Assembly (NCBI GenBank): GCA_020054095.1
Contig: JAGVMA010000064.1
Location: forward strand, 1-64,000
Direction of reading: 5' to 3'
Source of the DNA: Bacteroidia bacterium
GTDB taxonomy: Bacteria > Bacteroidota > Bacteroidia > JADZBD01
DNA: 64,000 bases
The position numbers were made by a program, and so were the translations under genes. The notes below the pieces were generated by a model. That model made no database searches. It saw only the letters and a program-made list of their open reading frames with translations, and was not told the DNA's origin. Below, piece by piece: positions 52,056 through 61,205 of the stretch (position 1 is its first letter; the number at the start of each line of letters is the position of its first letter).

Positions 52056-52883
52056 TTAATCGGCATAAACGGGCTCCATCTCCAAAACTTCATCATAAAA
52101 TTCGTGATATGCATCTATATATTCTTCCGGAGATTTATAATCCAACATGGGTTTGCCTTCTTTTTTAATGTATTTCTCCACATCGCTGTTTATTTTTTGC
52201 GAACCTTTTATTACTGCATCTGAAAAGTCAACGGCAGTTTTTAAAACATTGGCATAAGTTGGGTTTTTTAAATGCTCCACATCTCCTTTTTCTACGTTTT
52301 CCCAAATAGCTTTTTTAGCCATGTTTTTATTTAGCGAACCGCTAAATTCATCGTTATAGATAGATGTAACTACGCGCGTATCAGAAAATAAAGGGTCTTC
52401 GCGGAAGCTGCGTTTTAAGTACATTGGCATTAAACCGGTAAACCAGCCGTGACAATGTACAATGTCAGGTGCCCAACCTAATTTTTTAACGGTTTCAATA
52501 ACTCCGCGGCAAAAGAAAATGCTACGCTCATCGTTATCGGCAAACATATTTCCTTTTGCGTCAGTAACGGTTTGCTTACGTTGGAAATAATCTTCGTTGT
52601 CAATAAAATACACTTGCATGCGGGCTGCTTGTATTGATGCTACTTTAATAATTAGCGGATGGTCGCTGTCATCAATAATCAAATTCATCCCCGAAAGGCG
52701 AATAACTTCGTGCAACTGATGTCTGCGCTCGTTAATGCTGCCGTAGCGCGGCATAAATGTGCGAATTTCTTTCCCTTGTTCTTGTATCCCTTGTGGTAAG
52801 TAGCGGGCAATGTGGCCCATTGGCGTTTCGTCAAGATAAGGGGTAATGTCTTGCGATACAAAAAGAACTCTTGCTTTTTTCAT
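52056..52883 (-). CDS. glgA: Glycogen/starch synthase, GT5 domain only
   Basis: The 275-residue protein matches the N-terminal GT5 domain of glycogen synthase: FVSQDITPYLDETPMG in place of the usual KTGGL-type start, NLIIDD, FFCRGVIETVKKLGW, DIVHCHGWFTGLMP and VTSIYNDEF. The C-terminal GT1-like domain that completes the ADP-glucose site is missing. Stand-alone GT5 proteins of about 270 residues are, to my knowledge, the usual form in many Bacteroidota, so this is not a local truncation. It may need a partner or have another substrate. The start at 52883 has no clear promoter motif; a 10-bp inverted repeat lies upstream (52920-52952). Confidence 0.85.
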   Translation of the reverse strand: MKKARVLFVSQDITPYLDETPMGHIARYLPQGIQEQGKEIRTFMPRYGSINERRHQLHEVIRLSGMNLIIDDSDHPLIIKVASIQAARMQVYFIDNEDYFQRKQTVTDAKGNMFADNDERSIFFCRGVIETVKKLGWAPDIVHCHGWFTGLMPMYLKRSFREDPLFSDTRVVTSIYNDEFSGSLNKNMAKKAIWENVEKGDVEHLKNPTYANVLKTAVDFSDAVIKGSQKINSDVEKYIKKEGKPMLDYKSPEEYIDAYHEFYDEVLEMEPVYAD

Positions 52884-52919
52884 TGTGTTTATTATGGGTT
52901 AGTACTCCTGGTCGAACTA

Positions 52920-52952
52920 CTTATTTAAATGAATATTGACACTTTAAATAAG
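52920..52952. promoter_or_regulatory. Inverted repeat between glgA and panC
   Basis: CTTATTTAAA (52920-52929) and TTTAAATAAG (52943-52952) are perfect 10-base inverted repeats with a 13-base spacer. It lies in the 147-base divergent region, 37 bases from the glgA start and 78 bases before panC, where a dimeric regulator could bind. It lacks a T run for termination. Confidence 0.4.
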
Positions 52953-53030
52953 CATGCAAAAGTAAATAAAAAAAACCGAGATATAAAACAAATAAATGTA
53001 GTTTTGACAAAAGAGCTGAAAGTGTAAAAA

Positions 53031-53882
53031 ATGGAAGTTTTTAATACAAAAAATCAATTAAATGAGTATTTATTAGCTGAAAAAGGAGCAAAAATTGGTT
53101 TTGTGCCAACCATGGGTGCGCTTCACGAAGGGCATATTTCTTTAATTACCCAAAGTAAATTGGAGAACAATGTAACCATTGCAAGTATTTTTGTTAATCC
53201 CACCCAATTTAACAATAAACAAGATTTAGAAAAATATCCTCGAACTGTAGACGCAGATAAGTCAATGCTTGAAAACGCAGGCTGCGATGCAGTGTTTATT
53301 CCTTTTTTGAACGAAATGTACACCGAGGATGAATTGAATGGAAAAACTCCATCAAAAACCGATAGCGTGAACTTAGGCATAATTGAAACCGTGATGGAAG
53401 GCGAACATAGGCCCGGGCACTTTGCGGGTGTTATGCAAGTGGTGAGTAAGTTGTTTGATATTGTGAAACCCACCAATGCTTATTTTGGACAAAAGGATTT
53501 TCAGCAGTTGGCGGTTATACGTACCATGGCAAAGCAAATGAAATATCCCATAAAGATTGTGGCGTGTCCCACTTTGCGTGAAGCAGATGGCTTGGCTATG
53601 AGTTCGCGAAACAGGCGTATATTAAATGAAAATCGTGAAACGGCTGCTGTTTTATCCCAGGTGCTTTTTAAGGCAAAACAGTTATGGCAATCGGCAACAA
53701 TAGATGAGATAAAGAAAATGGCCGCTAATGAAATAAATAAACACGCTGCTTTTAAACTCGAATATTTTGAAATGGCCGATGCCGAAACATTGCAACCAGT
53801 TTTAATCAAAGAGAACCCCACTGTAGCTTGTGTGGCTGCGTGGCTTGGCGATGTTCGTTTAATCGATAACATATTGCTTTAA
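53031..53882 (+). CDS. panC: Pantoate-beta-alanine ligase
   Basis: PanC joins pantoate and beta-alanine with ATP to make pantothenate, the precursor of coenzyme A. The 283-residue protein has the nucleotidyl-transferase motifs: VPTMGALHEGHISL (HIGH-like), FVNPTQFN, RPGHFAGVMQVV, KPTNAYFGQKDFQQL and MSSRN (KMSKS-like). It heads a plus-strand run whose members overlap by 1-4 bases: panC, PPTase, GGGP-synthase-like, ThiE-like. panB is not nearby. Confidence 0.95.
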   Translation: MEVFNTKNQLNEYLLAEKGAKIGFVPTMGALHEGHISLITQSKLENNVTIASIFVNPTQFNNKQDLEKYPRTVDADKSMLENAGCDAVFIPFLNEMYTEDELNGKTPSKTDSVNLGIIETVMEGEHRPGHFAGVMQVVSKLFDIVKPTNAYFGQKDFQQLAVIRTMAKQMKYPIKIVACPTLREADGLAMSSRNRRILNENRETAAVLSQVLFKAKQLWQSATIDEIKKMAANEINKHAAFKLEYFEMADAETLQPVLIKENPTVACVAAWLGDVRLIDNILL

Positions 53883-54511
53883 TGCCTCTTTTATCCGAAA
53901 AACAGATTAACGACAACCTTACGGTAGCAATATGGCAAATAGTCGAAAATGATGATGCTTTGTTTTTTGATACGTTCGGCAATAAATGGCAAGTGCCTAC
54001 ATACCTAAGCACTAAGAACCAACAGTTGCAATGGATGTGTACCCGACTTTTGCTTCAGGCAATAGGAATTGAGAACGAAATAAATTATGACAAATACAAC
54101 AAACCCTTTTTGGTTAATTCATCCGCTCACATTTCTGTGTCACATTCTTATAACACGGTGGCTGTGGTGGTTAATACAAATGAAGAAACAGGTATAGATA
54201 TTGAGCTGATGAAAGGCAAGGCAAAGCTAATTTCAAAAAAATTCATGAACGATACCGAACTTGCTCAAGTTGATAGCAATAATGAGCAGGCATATTATGT
54301 TTATTGGTGCGCTAAAGAATCGCTTTATAAATTATATGGAAAGAAAGAACTCATTTTTAAAGATAATATACTGGTTTCACCGTTCATGTTTAAAAACTAT
54401 TTTACTTTTAAAGCCATGTTAGCCGTTAGTAATATCGAAAAAAAATACTTATTAGCTGCTGAAACTATTGGCGATTTTATGCTTGTGTATACCTTGAAAC
54501 AAATTAGTTGA
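53882..54511 (+). CDS. 4'-phosphopantetheinyl transferase
   Basis: The 209-residue enzyme transfers 4'-phosphopantetheine from CoA to a carrier protein serine. The Sfp-type signature is present: TGIDIELM (Mg-binding Asp/Glu) near residue 100 and WCAKESLYKLYGKKEL near residue 140. Size and motif spacing suit the Sfp/AcpT-like type. It overlaps panC by one base (TAATG), which couples its translation to CoA precursor synthesis. Whether the target is fatty acid ACP or a secondary-metabolite carrier is unknown. Confidence 0.9.
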   Translation: MPLLSEKQINDNLTVAIWQIVENDDALFFDTFGNKWQVPTYLSTKNQQLQWMCTRLLLQAIGIENEINYDKYNKPFLVNSSAHISVSHSYNTVAVVVNTNEETGIDIELMKGKAKLISKKFMNDTELAQVDSNNEQAYYVYWCAKESLYKLYGKKELIFKDNILVSPFMFKNYFTFKAMLAVSNIEKKYLLAAETIGDFMLVYTLKQIS

Positions 54512-55251
54512 CAAAAAAAAGCACATATAGCTCAATTCTAAGCAATGTACAAAAAGGCAAAAAGCAGTTTGCAGTTTTAATTGACCCTGATAAGTTTAAC
54601 CCAACTGTGATTGATCATTGCAATAAATGTAAGGTGGAATTTATATTTATTGGCGGCAGCACTGTTGCCAAGCAGGATTTTGAAAACTGCATAAATTACA
54701 CCAAGGGGAAATCAAAAATTCCGGTTATAATTTTTCCGGGAGATGAAAATCAATTAAGCAGTAAAGCCGATGCTTTGCTCTTGCTCTCGCTTATTTCGGG
54801 GCGCAACCCTGATTATTTAATTGGCAAACATGTGCTTGCGGCACCTGCAATTGTAAAATCTAAAATCGAGACAATTTCTACGGGTTATATTTTGGTGGGC
54901 GATACAGCTGAATCTGCAACTTCAAAAATATCAAACACGGAACCTATTGCTGAAAAAAATAGCAATCTAATTTTAGCCACCGCACAAGCAGCTGCACTTA
55001 TTGGTATGCAAGCAATATATTTAGAGGCCGGTAGCGGTGCAAAAAAAAACATATCGGCAAAAATTATTAAGCAAATAAAGCGCAACATAAATTTGCCACT
55101 TATAGTTGGTGGCGGTATAAGCAGCCCGAAATCTGCAAAAGAAATTGCTGCGGCAGGTGCCGATTTAATAGTGGTGGGGAATGCTGTTGAAAAAAATATA
55201 AATTTGATCAGCGAAATTGCAAGTGCCATTAAAGCGTTAAATACAAAATGA
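54508..55251 (+). CDS. Geranylgeranylglyceryl phosphate synthase-like protein (PcrB family)
   Basis: The TIM-barrel protein (247 residues) has the family blocks LIDPDKFNP, FIGGSTV, YLEAGSGA and VGGGISSPKSAKEIAAAGAD-LIVVGNAVEKN (split here), with phosphate-binding loops. In Archaea the enzyme attaches geranylgeranyl to glycerol-1-phosphate to make ether lipids; members in Bacteroidota have been described but their physiological role is unclear. It starts with TTG at 54508 in a TTGA overlap with the previous stop, and its own stop overlaps the next start (ATGA). Confidence 0.87.
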   Translation: MTKKSTYSSILSNVQKGKKQFAVLIDPDKFNPTVIDHCNKCKVEFIFIGGSTVAKQDFENCINYTKGKSKIPVIIFPGDENQLSSKADALLLLSLISGRNPDYLIGKHVLAAPAIVKSKIETISTGYILVGDTAESATSKISNTEPIAEKNSNLILATAQAAALIGMQAIYLEAGSGAKKNISAKIIKQIKRNINLPLIVGGGISSPKSAKEIAAAGADLIVVGNAVEKNINLISEIASAIKALNTK

Positions 55252-55877
55252 AATTAGTTGTAATATCAGCATCGGGCAAAGTTGACAAAGAAGCCGAAAT
55301 GGTTACTCAAATGTTTGAAATGGGTTTGCAAAATTACCATTTGCGAAAACCCAAATACAGCACCAAGCAACTTAAGCAGCTCATAGACGAAATACCGGCA
55401 CATTTTCATGGCCGAATCGTTATTCACTCACATCATATTTTGGCGGCACGTTATAATTTAAAAGGTATACATCTTACACGTGTGCACAAGCAGCGAAGGG
55501 CAAGGCAGTGGATTACCATGCAACGTATTCGATTACGCAGAAAGCAAATTGTGATAAGCACTTCGTTCAGAAAAATTGGCAGCTTGTATGAAGAGGAACA
55601 CAAGCAAACCTATGTTTTTTTAAGCCCCATTTTCGACAGCTTAAGTGGCAAATATCAATCGGGATTTAACGAGTTTAGTTTAAAAGAAGCACTTGCAAAA
55701 ACACCACACAATGTGGTGGCACGTGGCGGAATGGATGAGTCGAGAATTGCGAAAGCAAGTGAATTGGGATTTTACGGCATTGCATTTTACAGCACTATCT
55801 GGAAAAGCAAAACACCCGTTGATACATTTGCTAATGTGTTAAAACAATTTGAAAGCTTAGGAATAAAGCAAAGCTAA
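55248..55877 (+). CDS. ThiE/TenI-like TIM-barrel protein
   Basis: This 209-residue protein has the length and ends of thiamine phosphate synthase family proteins (VVARGGMDESRIAKASELGF, FYGIAFYSTIW). The usual diphosphate- and metal-binding motif of ThiE (H-L-G-Q-x-D) is replaced by GIHLTRVHKQRRARQW, which is basic and lacks the Asp. It is therefore closer to the TenI-like or degenerate ThiE group, and thiamine synthase activity is doubtful. No other thi genes are near; it is coupled by a 4-base overlap to the GGGP-synthase-like gene, which hints at a joint role in lipid or cofactor metabolism. Confidence 0.75.
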   Translation: MKLVVISASGKVDKEAEMVTQMFEMGLQNYHLRKPKYSTKQLKQLIDEIPAHFHGRIVIHSHHILAARYNLKGIHLTRVHKQRRARQWITMQRIRLRRKQIVISTSFRKIGSLYEEEHKQTYVFLSPIFDSLSGKYQSGFNEFSLKEALAKTPHNVVARGGMDESRIAKASELGFYGIAFYSTIWKSKTPVDTFANVLKQFESLGIKQS

Positions 55878-56827
55878 AGCGTTATATGCTTATACTTTTC
55901 AGTTAGCATCTCTTTTGTAGTCTTAATTTTAGTTTGGTGCAACTCGCCTGTTTGCTTTTTTAATGGGCGATGATTAAGAAGTGCATTGTAAGCACTCATT
56001 TCAGTTTCAAATTTTTTTGTTTCCTCATCAAAAACGTATTCAGAAAATTTTTGCCACACATAATTTACAGCTGTTTCGTTTGGGTGTACAAAATCATCTT
56101 TGTAAAACCGGTAATCGCGCAAATCATCTATCACTAACTCGTAAGCCGGAAAGTAAAAACAGTTATTGTTGCTGTTTACTAACTCGTGCACTGCTTGTAT
56201 TAGTATTGATTTACTGATGTTATTTTCCACCACACCATCGCGCACATAACGCACAGGGCTAACCGTGAAAATAATTTTCAAATTTTTGTTTTCAACTTGT
56301 AGCTGAGTAATTACTGTATTCCATTCGGCTAAAATGGTTTCGAGCTTCAGTAATTTTTTTGTGAATTGCTGTTGAGGTAATTTATGGCAATTTGCAACTA
56401 TTTGCTTTTCACTTTCGTGATGATAAACAGAGGTGCTGCCAAAGCTTACAATAAGCCAGTCGAGTGTTTTTAATTTTTGATGCGTATTGTTTATTGCTTC
56501 GTTAATACTGACGAGACAGTTGGTTTTATCGGTATCAGAAAATTTACCGCTGTGGTTTAAACTGTGCCATAAATTTTGATGAAAAATAAGTTCGCGTTCA
56601 TCATACTTTTTATTACTTATATAATCCTGTAAAGCAATCTTAATACTTGTGGGGTTAAATAGTATTCCGTGCGGATTTAGATTAATATTGAAATGCCTGT
56701 TTTGTAACATTTGCCCCATTTCTTGTGCAAAACAACTGCCCAAAGCCAGAATAGTATGCCTGTAATTTAAAAATAAAGGGGCATGTTTTATGCCAAATTG
56801 CAGCCTGAAACTATTGTTGTCTTTCAT
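55874..56827 (-). CDS. GSCFA-domain protein
   Basis: From ATG 56827 (MKDNNSFRLQFG) the protein has 317 residues and the family's name-giving motif GSCFAQEMGQ near residue 40, plus WLIVSFGSTSVY, VSPVRYVRDGVVENNISKS and the late DDFVHPNETAVNYVW. The order (G-S near the N-terminus, D-x2-H late) resembles SGNH/GDSL hydrolases, so an esterase role is possible but unproven. A TTG at 56848 is an alternative start. The 3' end overlaps the ThiE-like gene by 4 bases, convergent. A -7-like TAAATTCG lies on the minus strand at 56867-56874. Confidence 0.85.
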   Translation of the reverse strand: MKDNNSFRLQFGIKHAPLFLNYRHTILALGSCFAQEMGQMLQNRHFNINLNPHGILFNPTSIKIALQDYISNKKYDERELIFHQNLWHSLNHSGKFSDTDKTNCLVSINEAINNTHQKLKTLDWLIVSFGSTSVYHHESEKQIVANCHKLPQQQFTKKLLKLETILAEWNTVITQLQVENKNLKIIFTVSPVRYVRDGVVENNISKSILIQAVHELVNSNNNCFYFPAYELVIDDLRDYRFYKDDFVHPNETAVNYVWQKFSEYVFDEETKKFETEMSAYNALLNHRPLKKQTGELHQTKIKTTKEMLTEKYKHITL

Positions 56828-56866
56828 TTTTATTCTATAATTGGGCAATATTATGTATTGTTCGGT

Positions 56867-56874
56867 CGAATTTA
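56867..56874 (-). promoter_or_regulatory. Candidate -7 element (TAAATTCG) for the GSCFA gene
   Basis: The minus strand reads TAAATTCG, identical to the motif upstream of the dCMP deaminase gene, 39 bases before the ATG at 56827. No -33 element was identified. Confidence 0.33.
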
Positions 56875-56946
56875 GATTAAAAACAGTGAAATAAAAATTT
56901 GATTTTTAAAAAATCTGCTGTACGTTTGGCGAAACTTGACCAAGAT

Positions 56947-57576
56947 ATGAAACGATTTATTTTTGCTGCCCAAATCTTTTCAATTAGTTTTTCTGCCGTT
57001 GCTCAATCGGAATACTTAGATCCGAAAGGAGCAAAAAAAGTGCGTGTTGAAACTGCCGTCTATTATCAAAACGATACCACAAAATCTACAGCCGTTTTAT
57101 ATTTTGATAACAAAGGCACCGTTACCAAAAATGTTAAGTACGACCAAGCCAACGAGCCAACCGAAATGTGGACTTACAGTAACAAATACAAAGGCAGCAA
57201 TTTGGTTTATCGGCAAGGCAAGTTTAAAGATTACACAAAATCTGTGAAGAGTTACAAATTCAAAATTATGTTTACCTATAATAATGACGGCAAGCTTAAT
57301 AAAGTAGAAAATCTTTATAACGCATCGGGTTACGAGGTGGTTTATGATAGCATAGGCAGATATGCCGGCAAAATTGATTTTAATTCCAAGGGATTTTACG
57401 GTGGCTCAAAATTTACGATTAAAGAAAATAAAATTGTGAAAATAAAATTTGAGCAATCGGGTAAGCCGGCCGAGATAACCGAATTTTCTTACGATGCTCA
57501 AAATCGAATTACAAGAGCCACAATATGGCGTGCCGGAAAAGTGATTAGAAAAGAGGAATACACTTACGTGAATTAA
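56947..57576 (+). CDS. Exported uncharacterised protein with YD/RHS-like strands
   Basis: From ATG 56947 (MKRFIFAAQIFSISFSAVAQ) a 209-residue exported product is predicted. The mature part has repeated beta-strand pairs of the type YNNDGKLNKVENLYNASGYE and DAQNRITRATIWRAG, like a few YD/RHS-type repeats, but no full RHS domain or toxin end. It stands alone, with the LRR gene converging 10 bases from its stop. Function unknown. A TTG start at 56899 would add 16 residues before the signal peptide and is rejected. Confidence 0.72.
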   Translation: MKRFIFAAQIFSISFSAVAQSEYLDPKGAKKVRVETAVYYQNDTTKSTAVLYFDNKGTVTKNVKYDQANEPTEMWTYSNKYKGSNLVYRQGKFKDYTKSVKSYKFKIMFTYNNDGKLNKVENLYNASGYEVVYDSIGRYAGKIDFNSKGFYGGSKFTIKENKIVKIKFEQSGKPAEITEFSYDAQNRITRATIWRAGKVIRKEEYTYVN

Positions 57577-57586
57577 TTACGTAAAC

Positions 57587-58198
57587 TTATTGCCCTCCAC
57601 ATTTACAATCGGGCGAAAAATATACTTTAGTGTGCGGGAGTAACTCCTGAATGTGCATTTGTTTTTCAATCGGAATTTGGATTACGCGAACATCCATGGT
57701 GCGAAGTTTTTTTAAACTGCTAAGCTGCTCGGGCCAAAACCCAATGTTATTACTCCATAAATCGAGGTAAACTAAGTTTACCAAATTGCCAATTTGCCCC
57801 GGCAGCGCTTCCAAGTTATTTTGATTTATTACCAATACGCGCAAATTAATTAGCTGGCCGATGCTGCCCGGCACTTCGGTTAAATCGTTTTTCGATAAAT
57901 TAAGTATTTGCAATTTGGTTAGCTTGCCAATACTGTCGGGCACAGATTTTATTTTGTTTTTTGCCAAAATAAGCTCTTGTAAATTTGGCAAAAGCCACAC
58001 TTCTTTAGGTATTTCGGTTAGTTTTTGCTTGGTTAAATCGAGCCGATAAACCACTGTCGGATTTACCATCGCATCGGTTATGTTTTCAAAAACTGGCGCT
58101 TGCGACAATGCTGCCGAATCGAGCAACTGGGCTTGGCTGCTTAAGTAAAAGCACAGAGCAGAAGCAAAAGCAACAATGTATTTTTTATATTTCTTCAT
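57587..58198 (-). CDS. Exported leucine-rich-repeat protein
   Basis: The signal peptide (MKKYKKYIVAFASALCFYLSSQAQ) is followed by five or so LRR units of 23 residues (LPNLQELILAKNKIKSVPDS, LTKLQILNLSKNDLTEVPGS and so on). These are of the bacterial/plant-like S/PxxLxxLxLxxN type, and the end is Cys-containing (SPDCKCGGQ). LRR proteins of this size are protein-binding surfaces in the periplasm or outside the cell; the partner is unknown. Confidence 0.83.
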   Translation of the reverse strand: MKKYKKYIVAFASALCFYLSSQAQLLDSAALSQAPVFENITDAMVNPTVVYRLDLTKQKLTEIPKEVWLLPNLQELILAKNKIKSVPDSIGKLTKLQILNLSKNDLTEVPGSIGQLINLRVLVINQNNLEALPGQIGNLVNLVYLDLWSNNIGFWPEQLSSLKKLRTMDVRVIQIPIEKQMHIQELLPHTKVYFSPDCKCGGQ

Positions 58199-58254
58199 CC
58201 TTTATATCAGTAAGTCGTTATATGCAGCCGAATAGTTGCTATAAAACTAAAAAA

Positions 58255-59181
58255 TTATGCCAATAATTTTTGTGCCTGCTCTTTATCTTTCTGCATTTGC
58301 GTTTTCAATTCTTCTATAGAATCAAATTTTAACTCATCGCGCAATCGCTCCACTAAGTTTACTTCCAAGTAATCGTTATAAATATCTTTATCAAAATCAA
58401 AAATATTTACCTCTATTGTTTGCGCCTTGCCATTCACTGTTGGGTTATTTCCTATGCTCATCACGCCTTTCAATAGTTCGTTTTTCAGCTTAACAGTAAC
58501 GGCATAAATTCCTTTTGCCGGAATTAATTTGTATTTATCTGCAACCTCAATATTAGCAGTGGGCATGTTTAGCGTTCGGCCTAATTGCTTGCCCTTTACC
58601 ACTTTGCCGCTAATTGTAAAATGATGACCGAGGTAAGTGGTGGCATTTTTTATATCGCCTTGCAAAAGCGCGTTTCTTATTTTTGTCGAACTCACTTCAA
58701 TGCTATCTACATCTATGGCAGGTATTTCTTCCACTTCAAAACCATAAAGTGGTGCAAGCTCATTAAGCTGCTCAAAACTACCTTGCCTGTTACGACCAAA
58801 ATGATGATTGTACCCAATTACCAATTTTTTAGTACCAATTTTATTGATGATAACATCGCGCACAAAATCGAGCGAACTTGTACGTGAAAATTCTTTTGTA
58901 AACGGTATAATAAAAAGGTGCTTTATGCCGTACTTTTCTAATAAAGCAGCTTTTTCATCTTGTGTGTTCAACAACTTCATTTCATTATCATCCGGAAAAA
59001 GAACCATGCGCGGGTGGGGATAAAAACTAAGCAATACCGATTCGCCACCCATTCCATCGGCAATTTGGTTAAGCCGATTTATTATTTTCTGATGCCCAAG
59101 GTGCACGCCATCAAAAGTGCCGGTAGTTACCACCGGATTATTAATTACTAATTCGGCACTTAAGCCCTCATGGATTTGCAT
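58255..59181 (-). CDS. ribF: Bifunctional riboflavin kinase / FAD synthetase
   Basis: RibF phosphorylates riboflavin to FMN and adenylates it to FAD. The ATG at 59181 (MQIHEGLSAEL) gives 308 residues, the usual length. The FAD synthetase domain has VTTGTFDGVHLGHQKII and the loop GYNHHFGRNRQG; the kinase domain (about 180-300) has KGKQLGRTLNMPTANIE, GVMSIGNNPTV and EVNIFDFDKDIYND. A -7-like TACTTTTG lies 10 bases upstream. The atpDC promoter region starts on its other side. Confidence 0.93.
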   Translation of the reverse strand: MQIHEGLSAELVINNPVVTTGTFDGVHLGHQKIINRLNQIADGMGGESVLLSFYPHPRMVLFPDDNEMKLLNTQDEKAALLEKYGIKHLFIIPFTKEFSRTSSLDFVRDVIINKIGTKKLVIGYNHHFGRNRQGSFEQLNELAPLYGFEVEEIPAIDVDSIEVSSTKIRNALLQGDIKNATTYLGHHFTISGKVVKGKQLGRTLNMPTANIEVADKYKLIPAKGIYAVTVKLKNELLKGVMSIGNNPTVNGKAQTIEVNIFDFDKDIYNDYLEVNLVERLRDELKFDSIEELKTQMQKDKEQAQKLLA

Positions 59182-59191
59182 AATAGAACTA

Positions 59192-59199
59192 CAAAAGTA
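59192..59199 (-). promoter_or_regulatory. Candidate -7 element (TACTTTTG) for ribF
   Basis: The minus strand reads TACTTTTG, exact for TAnnTTTG, 10 bases before the ribF ATG; it is the same octamer as at the flippase gene. The -33 element is not clear. Confidence 0.38.
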
Positions 59200-59340
59200 A
59201 TTTAAACTTTGAACCACTAACCGACCAACTTTTTTTACCGACAAACACCTTATTTGCAGCCATCAAAATCAATTAACATATAGGCGCGAAATGTGTAAAA
59301 CATTTTTTTTGAAATTCGTATTGTATTTATCAAAATATGC

Positions 59341-59348
59341 TACTTTCG
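59341..59348 (+). promoter_or_regulatory. Candidate -7 element (TACTTTCG) for atpD-atpC
   Basis: TACTTTCG matches TAnnTTCG and lies 45 bases before the atpD start. A TTG at 59321-59323 is 17 bases upstream, two bases short of the normal spacing. Confidence 0.42.
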
Positions 59349-59378
59349 CACCCGAAATATTGAAAAATCAACATATAA

Positions 59379-60902
<1,524 letters not shown>

Positions 60903-60907
60903 TAATC

Positions 60908-61144
60908 ATGCACTTAGAGATAGTAACACCCGATAAAAAATTGTTCAGCGGAGAAGTGAAATCTGTAAAACTGCCCGGCACCGATGGCTCTTTTGGAGTA
61001 TTGAATAACCACGCTCCTATCATTGCATCGCTCAAAAAGGGTACAGTAAAAGTTACAGAGCAAAATCAAGCTGTGCAAAATTTTGAAATTAAAGGTGGTG
61101 TAGTGGAAGTGCTGAATAATAAAATGATAGTTTTAGCTGAGTAA
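60908..61144 (+). CDS. atpC: F-type ATP synthase epsilon subunit (short form)
   Basis: The 78-residue product is the N-terminal beta-sandwich of epsilon (MHLEIVTPDKKLFSGEV, FGVLNNHAPIIASL, KGGVVEVLNNKMIVLAE). The C-terminal helical pair, which inhibits the enzyme in other bacteria, is absent; such short epsilon subunits are usual in Bacteroidota, so this is not a truncation. It ends at a strong terminator. Confidence 0.93.
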   Translation: MHLEIVTPDKKLFSGEVKSVKLPGTDGSFGVLNNHAPIIASLKKGTVKVTEQNQAVQNFEIKGGVVEVLNNKMIVLAE

Positions 61145-61165
61145 AAAATTAATTTTTTAAAAATT

Positions 61166-61199
61166 AAAACCCTCTTGGCACACACCCTGAGGGTTTTTT
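61166..61199 (+). terminator. Intrinsic terminator of atpDC
   Basis: AAAACCCTC (61166-61174) pairs with GAGGGTTTT (61189-61197) around a 14-base loop and is followed by TT. Confidence 0.82.
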
Positions 61200-61205
61200 C
61201 ATTAA

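Noticed and set aside
52056-52883. glgA as a truncated gene
   Set aside because: Its C-terminal GT1 domain is missing, but about 270-residue GT5-only proteins are usual in Bacteroidota, and no remnant of the domain follows.
57560-57586. Palindrome TTACGT...ACGTAA between the exported unknown and the LRR gene as terminator
   Set aside because: Stem is short and AT-rich, and no T run follows on either strand.
60908-61144. atpC as truncated
   Set aside because: A 78-residue epsilon subunit without the helical C-terminus is normal in this phylum.
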